The notes under the pieces: generated by a model | The model's input: only the letters and a program-made list of their open reading frames with translations | What the model was told of the DNA's origin: nothing | The model's database searches: none | In this document: piece by piece, positions 35,804-46,693 of the stretch | How positions within the stretch are numbered: position 1 is the first letter of the stretch | Layout: every line of letters starts with the position of its first letter | Assembly (NCBI GenBank): GCA_017893485.1 | Contig: CM030367.1 | Location: 91,709,121-91,773,120, forward strand | Direction of reading: 5' to 3' | Source: Hemerocallis citrina | Lineage: Eukaryota > Streptophyta > Magnoliopsida > Asparagales > Asphodelaceae | Length of the DNA stretch: 64,000 nt | Position numbers and translations under genes: made by a program

Positions 35804-35987
35804 CGAGGTCCATTTTTTCTCCCGTAACGGGGTCGGTGTCAAGAACGCTCGGCAGCTGGTGCCGAGGTCCATTTTTTCCCCCGTAACGTGGTTGGTGTCA
35901 AGAACGCTCGGCAGCTGGTGCCGAGGTCCATTTTTCCCCCGTAACGGGGTCGGTGTCAAGAACGCTTGGCAGCTGGTGCCGAGGTCC
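35804..35987. repeat. three tandem copies of a 59-60-bp unit
   Basis: 'gaggtccatttttt-cccgtaacgggg', then 'tcggtgtcaagaacgctcgg' and 'cagctggtgcc' repeat with starts at 35804, 35864, 35923 and a partial at 35981. Confidence 0.9.
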
Positions 35988-36232
35988 GTAACTTGTCGTT
36001 TTTCGGCATAGGAGTTTGTATCAACTGTGCGCCTTCTGAACTTCTGACAACTCTGACAGATGGGACGTTTATTAAATGCAGTGATCTCTGAGCTTCTGTC
36101 AGATGGGATGCTCATTAAATGCAGCGTACGGCTTGGCGTGGTAAACAAGGTGACGATTGAGGTCGCTTTCGTCGTTTTGCGTGAATGGGCAGGTAGTACA
36201 AGCCCATTATCCTCGTTTAGCGTGCCCATCTC

Positions 36233-36239
36233 TATAAAA
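36233..36239 (+). promoter_or_regulatory. TATA box for the antisense gene
   Basis: TATAAAA in 'atctctataaaacccc' is followed by a C/T-rich stretch and lies 158 bp before the antisense ATG at 36397, on the plus strand. Confidence 0.6.
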
Positions 36240-36396
36240 CCCCACCCCCACTCTCATTTCTCACTTCTCTTCTCTTTCGCTCAGGTGATTTCTTGTGTTA
36301 AAGCGAGTACTTCCGATGGTCGACGTTCGTTTTCTGGCGAAGTTTTCCGGCAGCTATCCTTTCAAGGTAATTTACACTTAGTTTATTCCATAAACT

Positions 36397-38499
36397 ATGT
36401 CTCTTGCTTCTGTCTCCGAGTCGATCTCTTGGTCCGAGCCCTCCCTCGAAGTTGTCGAAGATTCAACTCCAACTAAAGGCAAGAAGGTGTTTGGCAAGGA
36501 TTCGATCGTGGAGGATCCGAAGCGTATGGGGGAGTTTGGGAGACTGCCAGGGCCGCTGACTGGGCTTCACAGAGTTCGGCAGCTTCCGGAGGATCAAGTG
36601 GAGCGAATCGTTCACGGGAGGGGGAGGTCCTTTGAGGAGAATACAGCGAGGGAGACGACGGAGGCGGACGAGGCGGTGTCGATCCTGCGTGAGGAGGACT
36701 TGGCAGTGATCCGGGATTCTTTTCAAATCCCGAAGGAGTACGAGCTCATGTTGCCGGGTCCCGGGGTTAGGGCCAATTCGCCGTTGCCAGTGACGATGTG
36801 TTGCTGGCCGGTCGATGCCTTCATCGCCGGGGCTCGGCTGCCTCTCCATGCATTCGCCGTTACCGTGGTGAGTTGGTTCGGGGTCAGCCCTATCCAACTC
36901 ATGCCGAACGCATGGCGAGTGATAAATGGCTTCGTGCTTCACTGCCAAGCTGCAGGGATCGAGCCGCAGCTGAACGTGCTTCGGACACTCTATCGGCTCC
37001 ATCAAGGGAACAAGTCGGAGTACCGGTATTATTTGACTCCGAGGCACAGTGGCAGGCTCGTCATATGCCCTGACTCCATCAAGCATTGGGGAGAAGTTTA
37101 TGATAGTACGGAGTCCGGAGGCGTGGCCGATCCCCTCCGGCTGGGTAGAGGGGGTGCCGAAGAGGGCGAGGGCACTGCCGAAGCTTAGTGTTGAAGAAGA
37201 AGAGGCAATTCAGACTCTCCTCGATCGGCCGAAGTACGATTGGAAGGAGCTCACCGAGGACGTCTTGTACAAGGGAGGGCTCTGCCGCGTAGATCCCAGT
37301 ATGCGGCCTTTGTTATGCTTTGCTTTCCGTACCTTACTTCTTACAACTTGTATTTGTATTAACCAATTTTATTTTTAACGCAGAGCCGATGGACTACGAT
37401 GCAGTGCTGGCTCTCAGGGCTGAGCTCGCCAGCAAAGCACCGAAGAAGCGCAAGAGGGTCGCGACCAAGTTGCCGACCCCAAAGACTCCGAGGATTGCAG
37501 CCTCGGTCGAGGAGGTGGAGACCCTCGACAGTCTGGTCATTGCCGTGGCGGGGACTTCGGCATCAGCTACGGCTGGCAAGTTCCCCATCGCCGCCGCCCT
37601 CGGAATGACGATGCCGCCACTGACGGCAGCAGTCGAGGAGCTCCTGACGGAGGAGCACAAGAGGATCCACATTCCGGACTGGCAAGTCCGGAAGCACGAT
37701 GGGTTCCTCGGGAACACATTGGCGAGCATGCAGGCCGTCAAGCACCTCGCCACGCCGAAGGACCGAGCCACCATGGAGGCCGGACAAGAAGGCGACGACG
37801 TCATCGAGATCGCTCGTTTGGCAGTTTCGGTAAGTGTTGGATTTTCGCCATTGTTGAATTTCTTTAACCACAATATTTTTAACTCTTTCAGTCCTTCTTT
37901 CTTTGTCACAGATTATCGTCCACTTCAGACACCTCACCGAGAGGTTGACAGCTCTGGAGAAGGAGCTGAAGCAAGAGTTCGACCAGGCTCGGAACGAGAA
38001 GGCTCGGATGTCGAATGAGCTCGACAAGCTTCGCTTCGAGCACGAAGGGAGGTCGGCGAGGATCGAGCACCTCGAGGCCGAAGTGGCGAGGTTGGAGGGT
38101 GACCTCCTTCGCCAGAAGGAGGGGGCGGCCAAGCAGTTGGCCGAAGCCGAGGAGGCCAAGGCGGCGGCAGTGAAGGCGGCGGAGGACGCGACCTTGGCGA
38201 AGGCACAAGGGTACCTCGCCCAGAACATGGCCAAGGCTTATGCCGAAGCCATCGCCCGGGTGTCGAAGGAGTACCCCGAAGTGGACGTCTTGGGATGGAG
38301 GCTGTTCCCAGGCCACGTCGAGGGCTTCGACCCCGAATCAGAGGGGGAAGATGAAGAAGGGGAGGACGAAACCGAGATTGAGGTCGAAGTCACCAACGAG
38401 GTCCCCATCACCGTGGTTACCCCGTTGGTGGTGGTGTCCCCCACGGAGAAGTCGACCCCCACTCGCTCTCGTCACCCGGGGAAAGAGGTCGCGCCTTGA
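36397..38499 (+). CDS. Tat antisense extra ORF 1: 'putative gypsy type transposon' domain plus coiled coil, spliced, one frameshift
   Basis: The first part starts MSLASVSESISWSEPSLEVV. Its middle (LPLHAFAVTVVSWFGVSPIQ, then LMPNAWRVINGFVLHCQ, then YYLTPRHSG) fits the plant domain named 'putative gypsy type transposon' (PF04195, Transposase_28), whose function is unknown. A 1-bp frameshift near 37090 moves reading to a frame ending at an intron with GTATGC...CGCAG ends (about 37298-37383). Exon 2 continues from 37384 with a Lys/Arg patch (APKKKRKR-like). A second intron, 37830-37911 (GTAAGT...CACAG), joins in frame to exon 3, a long Glu/Lys/Arg coiled coil (HFRHLTERLTALEKELKQEF on) and an acidic tail, stop 38499. 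It runs against gag-pol and has its own TATA box. Apart from the frameshift it is better kept than pol. Exon structure is inferred from frame and splice signals. Confidence 0.72.
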
Positions 38500-38736
38500 C
38501 TTCGCTTTTCTTTTGTTCTGTTTTTGTTCTTCTTTCTTTTCAAAATGTAATGCCTAATAGCGGACTGGCCACCGCTGTTTTTTGAAATGAATGAAAAATT
38601 TTTGAAGTGTTGGAGTTCGGCTTTGTGTCTTTGTCTTTTCTCATCAATTGTCGAAATTTTGTTTGAAAACTTCTCCAAGTGTTAGACTACGGCAGTGTTT
38701 GAAATCTTGCTGTTTTTCTCGATTTCTTTTCAGCTT

Positions 38737-39654
38737 ATGGTGGTTGCTCAAGACGTCGAGCCTGCTCGCTCGGATGACAAAGCTTGAGCCGAGGCTGGCT
38801 TAGGGGCGACGAGGCTGTGCCTGGCGAGGTGCCGAGAGCGGCTCTATGAAGTCGAGCTCGGATTGCGCCGAGCCAAAAGCGAGCGGAACCACCTTCAGCT
38901 CGTCCTTGGTCGGCGAGACATCGAGATCCGACGTCTGGAGAGCAGGATCGCCGAGATGACTCCCACAGGAGAGGATGAATACTCGCCGACTGCTTTTAGC
39001 AACGGGCTTCAGATTCAGTGCATTCGGCACAATTTGTCTAAAATAACGACGGAGAGGGACGACCTGCTTTCCGAGATCCGCCATCTGCAGACCGTAGAGA
39101 CGGAGCTTCGGACGGAGGGAGAGGGCTTGACGGCCGATGTGGCCAAACTGACGGCTGAATGGGACGAGTTGACAGCCGAAGGCGACGCGCTGAAGAGGAC
39201 TACGGTTGAAAAAAGCATCGAAGTCACTCACCTTCGTCGTCTGATAGCCAGTCGCTCGGGTGTGCCGGACTCCGCGATACCCCCTCGCTTCGAGGTCGAC
39301 GTAAAGGACGACTCTTTGAGGGAGCGGATCTCCGAGTTAGAGGCGGAGGTCACTCGCCTAAAACCGCACTCGGGGCCAATCAACGTCAGGAGCACTTCGT
39401 GCACTCGCGCGGAGAGCGATCGGGGGATTACGTTTTACGAGATGGCGACCCGTCAGTGCATCAGCCATCCTAGTCCGGGGGACGCGCAAAGCTCTGTGGC
39501 AATTTCGTCGAGCGGAGCATTCGTCGGAGCTGCTGCTAGGAGCGGTGCCGAGGATTCGTCCCAATTTGCCGGGTTGGGGTCGAGCTCCGGAGACAAGCGT
39601 CGTCGCCCTCGAGTGTCTTTGAAGCGGAACGCCCCGGCTCCAAGAAAGCGCTGA
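38737..39654 (+). CDS. Tat antisense extra ORF 2: coiled-coil protein with basic tail (one early stop)
   Basis: From ATG 38737 the frame reads MVVAQDVEPARSDDKA, a TGA at 38785-38787 (probably CGA once), then a long coiled coil: RRAKSERNHLQLVLGRRDIE, heptads through ERDDLLSEIRHLQTVETELR and LRERISELEAEVTRLKP. A Ser/Gly-rich part and a basic C-terminus (GDKRRRPRVSLKRN, then PRKR) follow; the basic patch looks like a nuclear localisation signal. An acceptor-like TTTCTTTTCAG lies three bases before the ATG, so it may be the last exon of a longer antisense transcript. It lies 238 bp after the first antisense gene. No known family recognised beyond similar proteins in Tat-type elements. Confidence 0.6.
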
Positions 39655-40050
39655 AGACCTCGTTTCTGGTTGCATTTGTATTTTAGCCCAAGTGTAATAA
39701 GTCGGCATTGTAACTTTCATTTTTCCACGCCTTGTAATCTTTGTTGTATGGACGAGTCACTTCGTACTGTATCCCAATTATCAATAATATTTTGTTCCCG
39801 AACTTGTGTGTCCCTTGTGGTTTTGTGTAGTCTTTATGTTTGTGACTGTGTTCATCGTGCCGAGGTTCCTAGGCCGGCCTCTTGCTTGTTCGCGGTTCGG
39901 CGAGGTGGGAGCTCGGTTAGTTGTGGCGAGCTGTGCTTCGGTCACCTAATCTTGCGACCTCGCGAGATGAGTCGAACTTCTCTTAACATAGGCTCGTTGA
40001 ACGCATTCGGGTTAAGTTTTTGACCTCGGACCATTGCTAGGGTGGTTCGA

Positions 40051-40728
40051 CGGTTGTGGGAGTGATTCTGAATGGCGAACTACTTCTAGTTCGCTTAGGA
40101 GCGAACTTGCAAAGTAGAATCGAGCCGAGTGTTGGACTCCAAACCATCGTTAGATTAGTCTAACGGTTGTGGGAGCAATTCCGAATGGCGAACTACTTCT
40201 AGCTCGCTTAGGAGCGAACTTGCGAAGTAGAATCGAGCCAAGTGTTGGACTCCGAACCATCGTTAGATTAGTTCAACTGTTGTGGGAGCAATTCCGAATG
40301 GCGAACTACTTCTAGCTCGCTTAGGAGCGAACTTGCGAAGTAGAATCGAGCCAAGTGTTGGACTCCGAACCATCATTAGATTAGTTCAACGGTTGTAGGA
40401 ACAATTCCGAATGGCGAACTACTTCTAGCTCGCTTAGGAGCGAACTTGCGAAGTAGAATCGAGCCAAGTGTTGGACTCCGAACCATCGTTAGATTAGTTC
40501 AACGGTTGTGGGAGCAATTCCGAATGGCAAACTACTTCTAGCTCGCTTAGGAGCGAACTTGCGAAGTAGAATCGAGCCAAGTGTTGGACTCCATACCATC
40601 ATTAGATTAGTTCAACGGTTGTAGGAGCAATTCCGAATGGTGAACTACTTCTAGCTCGCTTAGGAGCGAACTTGCGAAGTAGAATCGAGCCAAGTGTTGG
40701 ACTCCGAACCATCGTTAGATTGAAGAGT
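40051..40728. repeat. 113-bp tandem array, 6 copies, in Tat 3' untranslated region
   Basis: Unit starts at about 40051, 40163, 40277, 40390, 40503 and 40616. Units are highly alike and read 'ggttgtgggagcaattccg', 'aatggcgaactacttctagc', 'tcgcttaggagcgaacttgc', then 'gccaagtgttggactccg'. Tat 3' regions are known sources of new satellites. The array at 9656-10395 is a diverged relative. Confidence 0.93.
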
Positions 40729-40890
40729 TAAAAGCAGAGAGATGTTAACAAGAGTAAAACATGAAAAGATTTTATTCATTAATGACTAATAATTGGCTGC
40801 TTCTAAAGTTGCTAGCCGTAATTACAAGGAAAAAATGAAAGAAAATGATTACAAGTAACAGAAAAGGAATGGTTCGACATCTCAGAGTAC

Positions 40891-41851
40891 TTAGAGGGGC
40901 GTTGGTGCTCTCTCCTGGTATTTTAAGAGATGGTCGGCATTCCAAGTCCTGGGGATCTCCCTGCCTTCGAGATCTTCTAGCCTGTATGTGCCGGGGCGGA
41001 TTACTTTGGAAATCTTGTAAGGTCCCTCCCAATTCGGAGTGAGTTTGCTCTTCTGTCTGGGGAAAGAGATGGCTAATTTCTTGAGGACCAGGTCCCCTTC
41101 TTTGAGGTCAGTAGGACGGACTTTCTTGTTGTACGCCATCTCAATCCTTCTTCGGTAGCTTTGTTGTCGGATGGCAGCTCTCTCTCGGATCTCATCTATC
41201 AGGTCTAGACTTGCTCTGAGCTCTCTGGCATTTTGCTTTTCTTCATAAGCTATCAGACGAGGAGAGGGTATTCCGACTTCTAGGGGGATGATGGCCTCGG
41301 ACCCATAGGTAAGATTGAATGGGCTCTCTCCTGTTGGGGTCCGTTTTGTGGTGCGGTAGTTCCACAGCACGTTGGAAAGCTAATCGACCCATAAGCCTTT
41401 GGAACATTTATCTAACCTCTTCTTAATGCCGGAGAGGATCTGTCGATTAGCATTTTCGACTTGGCCATTCGACTAAGGATGAGAGACGGAGGAGAACCGG
41501 TGTTGGATGGCAAGGTCTTAGCATAAAGCTCGGAAGGCAGCCCTAGTGAACTGGGTCCCGTTGTCTATTATTAGGACCCTGGGGATGCCAAATCAGCAGA
41601 TCACGCTCTTCCAGAAGAACTGAACGACCTTGTTCTCGGTGATCGTGGCCAGGGGCTCGGCCTCTATCCATTTCGAGAAATAGTCGATCGCCACGACTAA
41701 GAACTTGAACTGTCCGGGAGCTGGCAGAAACGGCCCTAGTAAATCCATCCCCCACATCGCGAAGGGGATCGGACTTGATGGGAAGTGAGTGGAGCTTGTG
41801 GGAGGCGTCGGATGTCAGAGTACTTCTGACAGGAGCTGAATTACCGAACAT
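40891..41851 (-). pseudogene. Tat integrase, broken
   Basis: The core shows MWGMDLLGP (first Asp), IIDNGTQFT (second Asp) and NGQVENANRQI (catalytic Glu), all typical of Ty3/gypsy integrases. The C-terminal part is open from 41370 to 40891 (LWNYRTTKRTPTGESPFNLT, then WEGPYKISKVIRPGTYRLED). A frameshift near 41760 and several in-frame stops (for example near 41606, 41520 and 41475) disable it. No chromodomain follows, which fits Tat rather than a chromovirus. Confidence 0.87.
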
Positions 41852-42779
41852 GTCGTTCGGCGTCCCGTAGGAGAGTGGGCCAGAAGTATCCGTAGTTCAA
41901 CACTTTGCGTGCTAGGGCTCTGGAACCCGAATGTGCTCCGCCGATGCCCTCGTGAAGCTCTTGCAGGGCGTAGTCAGCTTGACCAGGGGAGAGGCATCTC
42001 AGGTACGGCCTGCCGTCGACCTGTGTGAAGGAGCGTTTGTATAGGATGCCTTCGATCAGTGTGTAACGCTCGGCTCGGGTTCTTACCCTTCGAGCTTCCT
42101 TGGGATCCTCGGGGAGGAATCCGTCCCTTAAAAATTCGATGAGAGGTTTCATCCAATTGTCTTCGAGCAGGACAGGCAATGTCTCTATGGAGTCGAGAGT
42201 TTCGTCCTCTATACTTGGCTTCAGAAGGACTTCTATCAAAACGGTCTGCTCGAGGCCTTGGAGGGAGGAGGAGGCTAGTTTGGAGATGGCGTCGGCCTGA
42301 GCATTTTCTTCCCGGGGTATGCATTGGATGAAGGCTTCTTTGAACAGTGCCATCAGGCTCTTGACTTTGGCTAAGTATTTAACCATCCTGTCATCGCGTG
42401 CTTCATACTCGCCGAGGACCTGATTGACGACTAGCTGAGAGTCACTAAAGATCCGGAGGCGTTGGGCCCCTGCATTTCGAGCCATCCCAAGGCCGGCTAT
42501 GAGCGCCTCGTATTCTGCCTCGTTGTTCGAGGCCTTGAAATTGATGCGGAGGGAGTATTAGAGGATGAAGTCATCTGGGCCCGCCAGAATGACCCCTGCC
42601 CCGCTTCCCTCATTGCAGGAGGATCCGTCAACATAAACCGACCAGACGGGTGGTCCCTTCACTGTTTGGCTGGACTCGGGGATAGTACTCTCAACTATGA
42701 ATTCAGCTAGCGCCTGAGCCTTGATCGCGGTCCGAGGCTGATAAGTTATATCGTGTTGGCTCAGCTCGATAGACCACTT
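41841..42779 (-). pseudogene. Tat RNase H and linker to integrase, broken
   Basis: Reads MKWSIELSQHDITYQPRTAI, then VYVDGSSCNEGSGAGVIL, then NNEAEYEALIAGLGMARNAG, then LRIFSDSQLVVNQVLGEY, the D-E-D pattern of RNase H. Tat elements often carry a second RNase H domain of this type. A frameshift at about 42790 separates it from RT and a TAA at 42556-42558 lies inside. The zinc-binding start of integrase (LHEGIGGAHSGSRALARKVL) is read in the same frame before a stop at 41841. Confidence 0.85.
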
Positions 42780-44032
42780 CATAAGGCGACCCGAGGTCTC
42801 AGGCTTGGGAGGACCTGCTTCAGTGGCTGGTCGGTAAGAACGACCACCGAATGGGACTGAAAGTATGGGCGAAGTTTTCTTGCGGCCATCACCAGGGCAT
42901 AAGCCATCTTTTCTATCTTCGGATATCGGAGCTCGGCGTCCCGAAGCACCTTGCTCACATAGTAGATGGGCTTCTGAGCCCGGTCTTCTTCCCTCACTAA
43001 AACTGCACTGAGGGTCTGCTCGGAGGCTGCCAGGTAGAGGTAGAGGGGTTCACCAGGGATCGGTTTGCTGAGGAGAGGGGGATTGACGAGGTAAGCCTTG
43101 AGCTGGTCGAAGGACTCCTGTTGCTGCTGCCCCCATTCGAAACCTTTAGCCCCCCTGAGGGCCTTGAAGAAAGGGAGGCATTTCTCCCCGGACTTCGAGA
43201 GAAAGTGCCCTATGGCGGCTAGGCGGCCTGTTAATCTCTGAACTTCCTTAAAATTTTTGGGAGGGGCCATGTCTAATATGGCCTTGATTTTCTCAGGGTT
43301 TGCTTCAATTCCCCGTTGGCTAACCATGAAGCCGAGGAACTTCCCTGACGACACACCGAACGCACACTTGTTCGGATTGAGTCTCATGCTGTGCTTTCTC
43401 AGAACGTCAAACGCCTCTTGGAGGTCGATCACATGATCGGCACCTCGAATGCTTTTCACAAGCATGTCGTCAACATACACCTCCATGTTTCGGCCAATTT
43501 GAGCTTGGAAAACCTTGTTGACGAGGCATTGGTATGTTGCTCCTGCGTTCTTCAGGCCGAAAGGCATAACCCTGTAGCAATAGAGGCCTTGATCGGTCAC
43601 GAATGATGTCTTCGGGATATCCGGGGGGAACATCCGGATCTGGTTGTAACCTGAGAAGGCATCCATGAAGCTGAGGAGTTCATGTCTTGAGGTGGCATCA
43701 ATCAGAGTGTCAATACTCGGAAGAGGGAAGGGTTCCTTGGGGCAAGCCTTGTTGAGATCGGTAAAATCAATACAAATCCTCCAAGTCCCATTGGACTTCT
43801 TCACCATTACTACATTCGACAACCACTCGGGATAGTTCACCTCTTGTATGAACCGGGCTTTCAAGAGCTTGTCCACCTCCTCTTTAATAGTCAGTTGGCG
43901 CTCGGGGGCGAACTTGCGCCTCTTCTGCTAAACCGGTTTGGACCCCGGAACAATGCTGAGGTGGTGGACTAAGAGCTCTTCGGAGATTCCGGGCATATCT
44001 GCAGCTGACCAAGCGAAGAGGTCTTGGTTCCT
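42779..44032 (-). pseudogene. Tat reverse transcriptase with first RNase H
   Basis: The open part (43876-42779) starts DKLLKARFIQEVNYPEWLSN and has SFMDAFSGYNQI, YCYRVMPFGLKNAGATYQ and the catalytic EVYVDDMLVKS, then FLGFMVSQRGIEANPEKI and the connection/RNase H region (QKPIYYVSKVLRDAELRYP). Upstream in the same frame lie FAWSAADMPGI and a TAG near 43929, and a TGA at 44033-44035 separates it from protease. All RT catalytic residues are present. Confidence 0.9.
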
Positions 44033-46642
44033 TCAGATGCACTGTACAATGTCCGAGCATAGGGCGGACGGGAGGGTCTTGCTAACAAAGAACTTACGAG
44101 TTGGGTCCTGCTCAGAGAAGAGCACTTCCTCCAATTCGTCCACCGGCTCGGACGTCGGTCGAGCAGCATCTTGAGGGATTTCCAGAGTTTCTAAGGAGAG
44201 GACTGGTCCGAGGGTAGAGGTCATGTAACACTTATGGGCCGTTTCCTGATTGCCCCTTACTTCCCCTACTCCGGCCCGAGTGGGGAACTTCATTTTGAGG
44301 TGGTAGGCAGAAGGGACGGCTTCGAGGGCGGCTAGGCCAGGCCGACCCAGAATGACATTGTAGGCTGCTGGGACATCTACGAGCATGAAGTCCATCGACT
44401 CCGTTCGGGTAGTAGGACTTTTTCCAGCGGTTACGTCGAGGGTAATCACCCCTTCAATAGTCACTGGCACTCCCGTGAACCCATGGAGCGTGTAGCCAGC
44501 GGGCTTGAGTCTATCTCGGGAGAGCTTTAGGCCTTTAAAAGCGGCGAGGAAGAGGATGTTAACGGAGCTACCATTATCCACTAGGATCCTCTCCACTTTG
44601 AAGTTCGCCATGTGGAGGCTGATGACAAGTGCATCACAATGAGGGGTGCGAACTCCTTCAAGGTCTTCGTCTGAGAATGTGACAGGCACTCCGAGGCCTT
44701 TGGGAGGAGGGGTGGCTCGGACCGAGGTGACTTCTCTTATGAATGCCTTCCGAGAGGAGTTTGAGGAGCCCCCCATTGGGCCCCTATGAATGAGGTGGAG
44801 GACTCGCTCTTCCTCGAAGTCGGGCGTCTCATCTCGTTCCGGACGCTTGTTAGCCCCCCGGGGTGGGGGAGGAAGTTTGGCTCGGTCCTTTCTTACGAAC
44901 CTGGTCAGCTGCCCCCTCTGGATAAGGGCTTCTATCTCATTCTTCAAGGCACGACAATCATTGGTGTCGTGCCCGTGGTCCCGGTGATAACGGCACCATT
45001 TCTCTTTATCTCTTTTCTTGGCAGGGGTGTTCATCCTCGGAGCAGGAGGTATGATCCCTTCCTTTTCGACTTCCATCAGAATGGTAGAGACATTAGTGGT
45101 GAGGGGAGTGAACTTCTCGAATCTGGGGGGAGGTCGGCGCTGGCCGGCATTATCCTTCTGGAGCTTCTTGGCTCCTTCCTCTTCTGTTCCATTTCTCTTA
45201 AACCCGGAGGAAGACCCCTCCCAGTTGGGCCGGTGCTCGGCTTCTTCGGCCCGAATGTACTTTTCACTGCGGAGGAGGAGGTCAGAGAAGTTCTGTGGGG
45301 GCTTCTTGGCGAGGGAGGAGCGGAGGTTGGAATTGAGGACATTAGATTGAAATACTACCGCAGCGACCGATTGGTCGAGGGATGCTATGGACCTAGCTTC
45401 AACTGTGAACCTCTTCACATAGTCCCTCAACTTCTCACCCTTCTTCTGGTGGAGGTGCAGTAGCGAGATGCTGGTCTTCTCAGCTCTACGGCTACTTACG
45501 AAATGGGTGAGGAAGAGGGTCTCGAACTGCTCGAAGGAGAATATTGAGGAGGGGCAAGGCGAGAGTACCATTCTCGAGCTGGGCCCTTGAGAGTTGCGGG
45601 GAAGGTTTTGCAGTGGAGGGCATCGGAAGCTTGATGGAGGAGCATTAGGGTCTTGAAGCTTTCGATGTGATCAACGGGGTCAGTCTCCCCGGAGTAGGTC
45701 TCAAAATTGGGGAGGTTTGAAGCCGATCGGCACAGCTGCATCCATTATGGTTCGGGAGAAAAGAGGTCTGCTAGGACGAAGGGTTCTCCCTCTAATTTCT
45801 TCTTCTCGGTCTAACTGGCCCAGGCTCCTCTCCATCTCATGGAGACGGCGGTATACAGCGTCGTCCCTTCGACGGTAATCAGCCGAGCCTCTAGACTCGT
45901 CTTCGTACGAGGGAGAGCGAGGGCTATGGCGACGGTAACTCCGGGAGCGACGAGGACTTGGAGTGCGCCGAGAGTTGCTAGGAGCGGGAGGAGGAGATGG
46001 GGACCATCGGCGAGGGCTTCGGACCGGAGGAGGAGAGGAGATCTTGGGTGCATTGGTGTTGGGACGGAGATTGAGAGCTTGTAGGACGGTCGCTTGGAAC
46101 TGCTGGAACTCGGCACGGGTGATGGGTGCCTCATCATTCCTAGGCTGTTGCCGACCTGCAGGGGAGTGTGGCCTTCTTCGGTAATGCTCGGGGGATTCTT
46201 TCCGCCCCCTTCGGATGGGGGACCTCCTGTATTCTCGGCGGCGAGGAGACCGCTCATCCGGACGGTGTTGGCGGGAGGTTCCCTCTCGGACCCGCTTTTC
46301 ATCCAGATGGCGGCAAAGATCATCATCCTTCTGCCGATTGAGGGCGGTATTGTGGGGACCAGAAGCTCGGGGATGATGGGAGGCCATAGAGTCCGAAGAG
46401 GCATTGTGGATGGAGACGTGGTCCTGATGAAGAGGTTTTTTTTTAGGGTTAGGACCCTTAGGAGGTGGCTGATTAGGAGGAGGAAGGTCCTGTTGGAGCG
46501 GGTCTTCCGCTGGAGGAGGAAGTTGCCCCTGCTGTTGGGTAGGCTGGATGGGAATTTCTTGCTGCTGATCGGGGTTGGGTCCTCTATTAGACCCTCTTGA
46601 TCTGACTTTCCTAGGAGGCATGGCTGGAGAAGATCTGTTCAA
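44033..46642 (-). pseudogene. Tat gag and protease, two compensating frameshifts
   Basis: The N-terminal part (46642-45701) is Pro/Arg/Ser-rich. The Gag core reads FETYSGETDPVDHIESFKTL, then WYSRLAP, then FEQFETLFLTHFVSSRRAEK, KKGEKLRDYVKRFTVEA and the zinc knuckle WCRYHRDHGHDTNDC. The protease follows (RILVDNGSSVNILFL, then YNVILGRPGLAALEAVPS). The segment 45741-45560 lies in another frame, so one frameshift near 45720 is undone by another near 45560. The N-terminal and protease parts share a frame. The protease Asp is kept, in DNG rather than DSG or DTG. Confidence 0.9.
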
Positions 46643-46672
46643 CGGGAAGAGGGGAGGTTGCTATTCGTTAGT

Positions 46673-46690
46673 TTCCCACAGACGGCGCCA
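46673..46690 (-). other. Tat primer-binding site
   Basis: On the minus strand TGGCGCCGTCTGTGGGAA starts three bases inside the LTR. Its first nine bases equal the tRNA-Asp-type site used by Athila and Tat elements. Confidence 0.8.
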
Positions 46691-46693
46691 ATC

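Noticed and set aside
35585..36229. 214-codon minus-strand frame in the Tat 3' region
   Set aside because: Runs through the three 60-bp tandem repeats; residues repeat with them and no known domain appears.
44786..46600. Several long plus-strand frames opposite gag (up to 225 codons)
   Set aside because: Shadows of the GC-rich gag-protease coding strand, which has clear domains.
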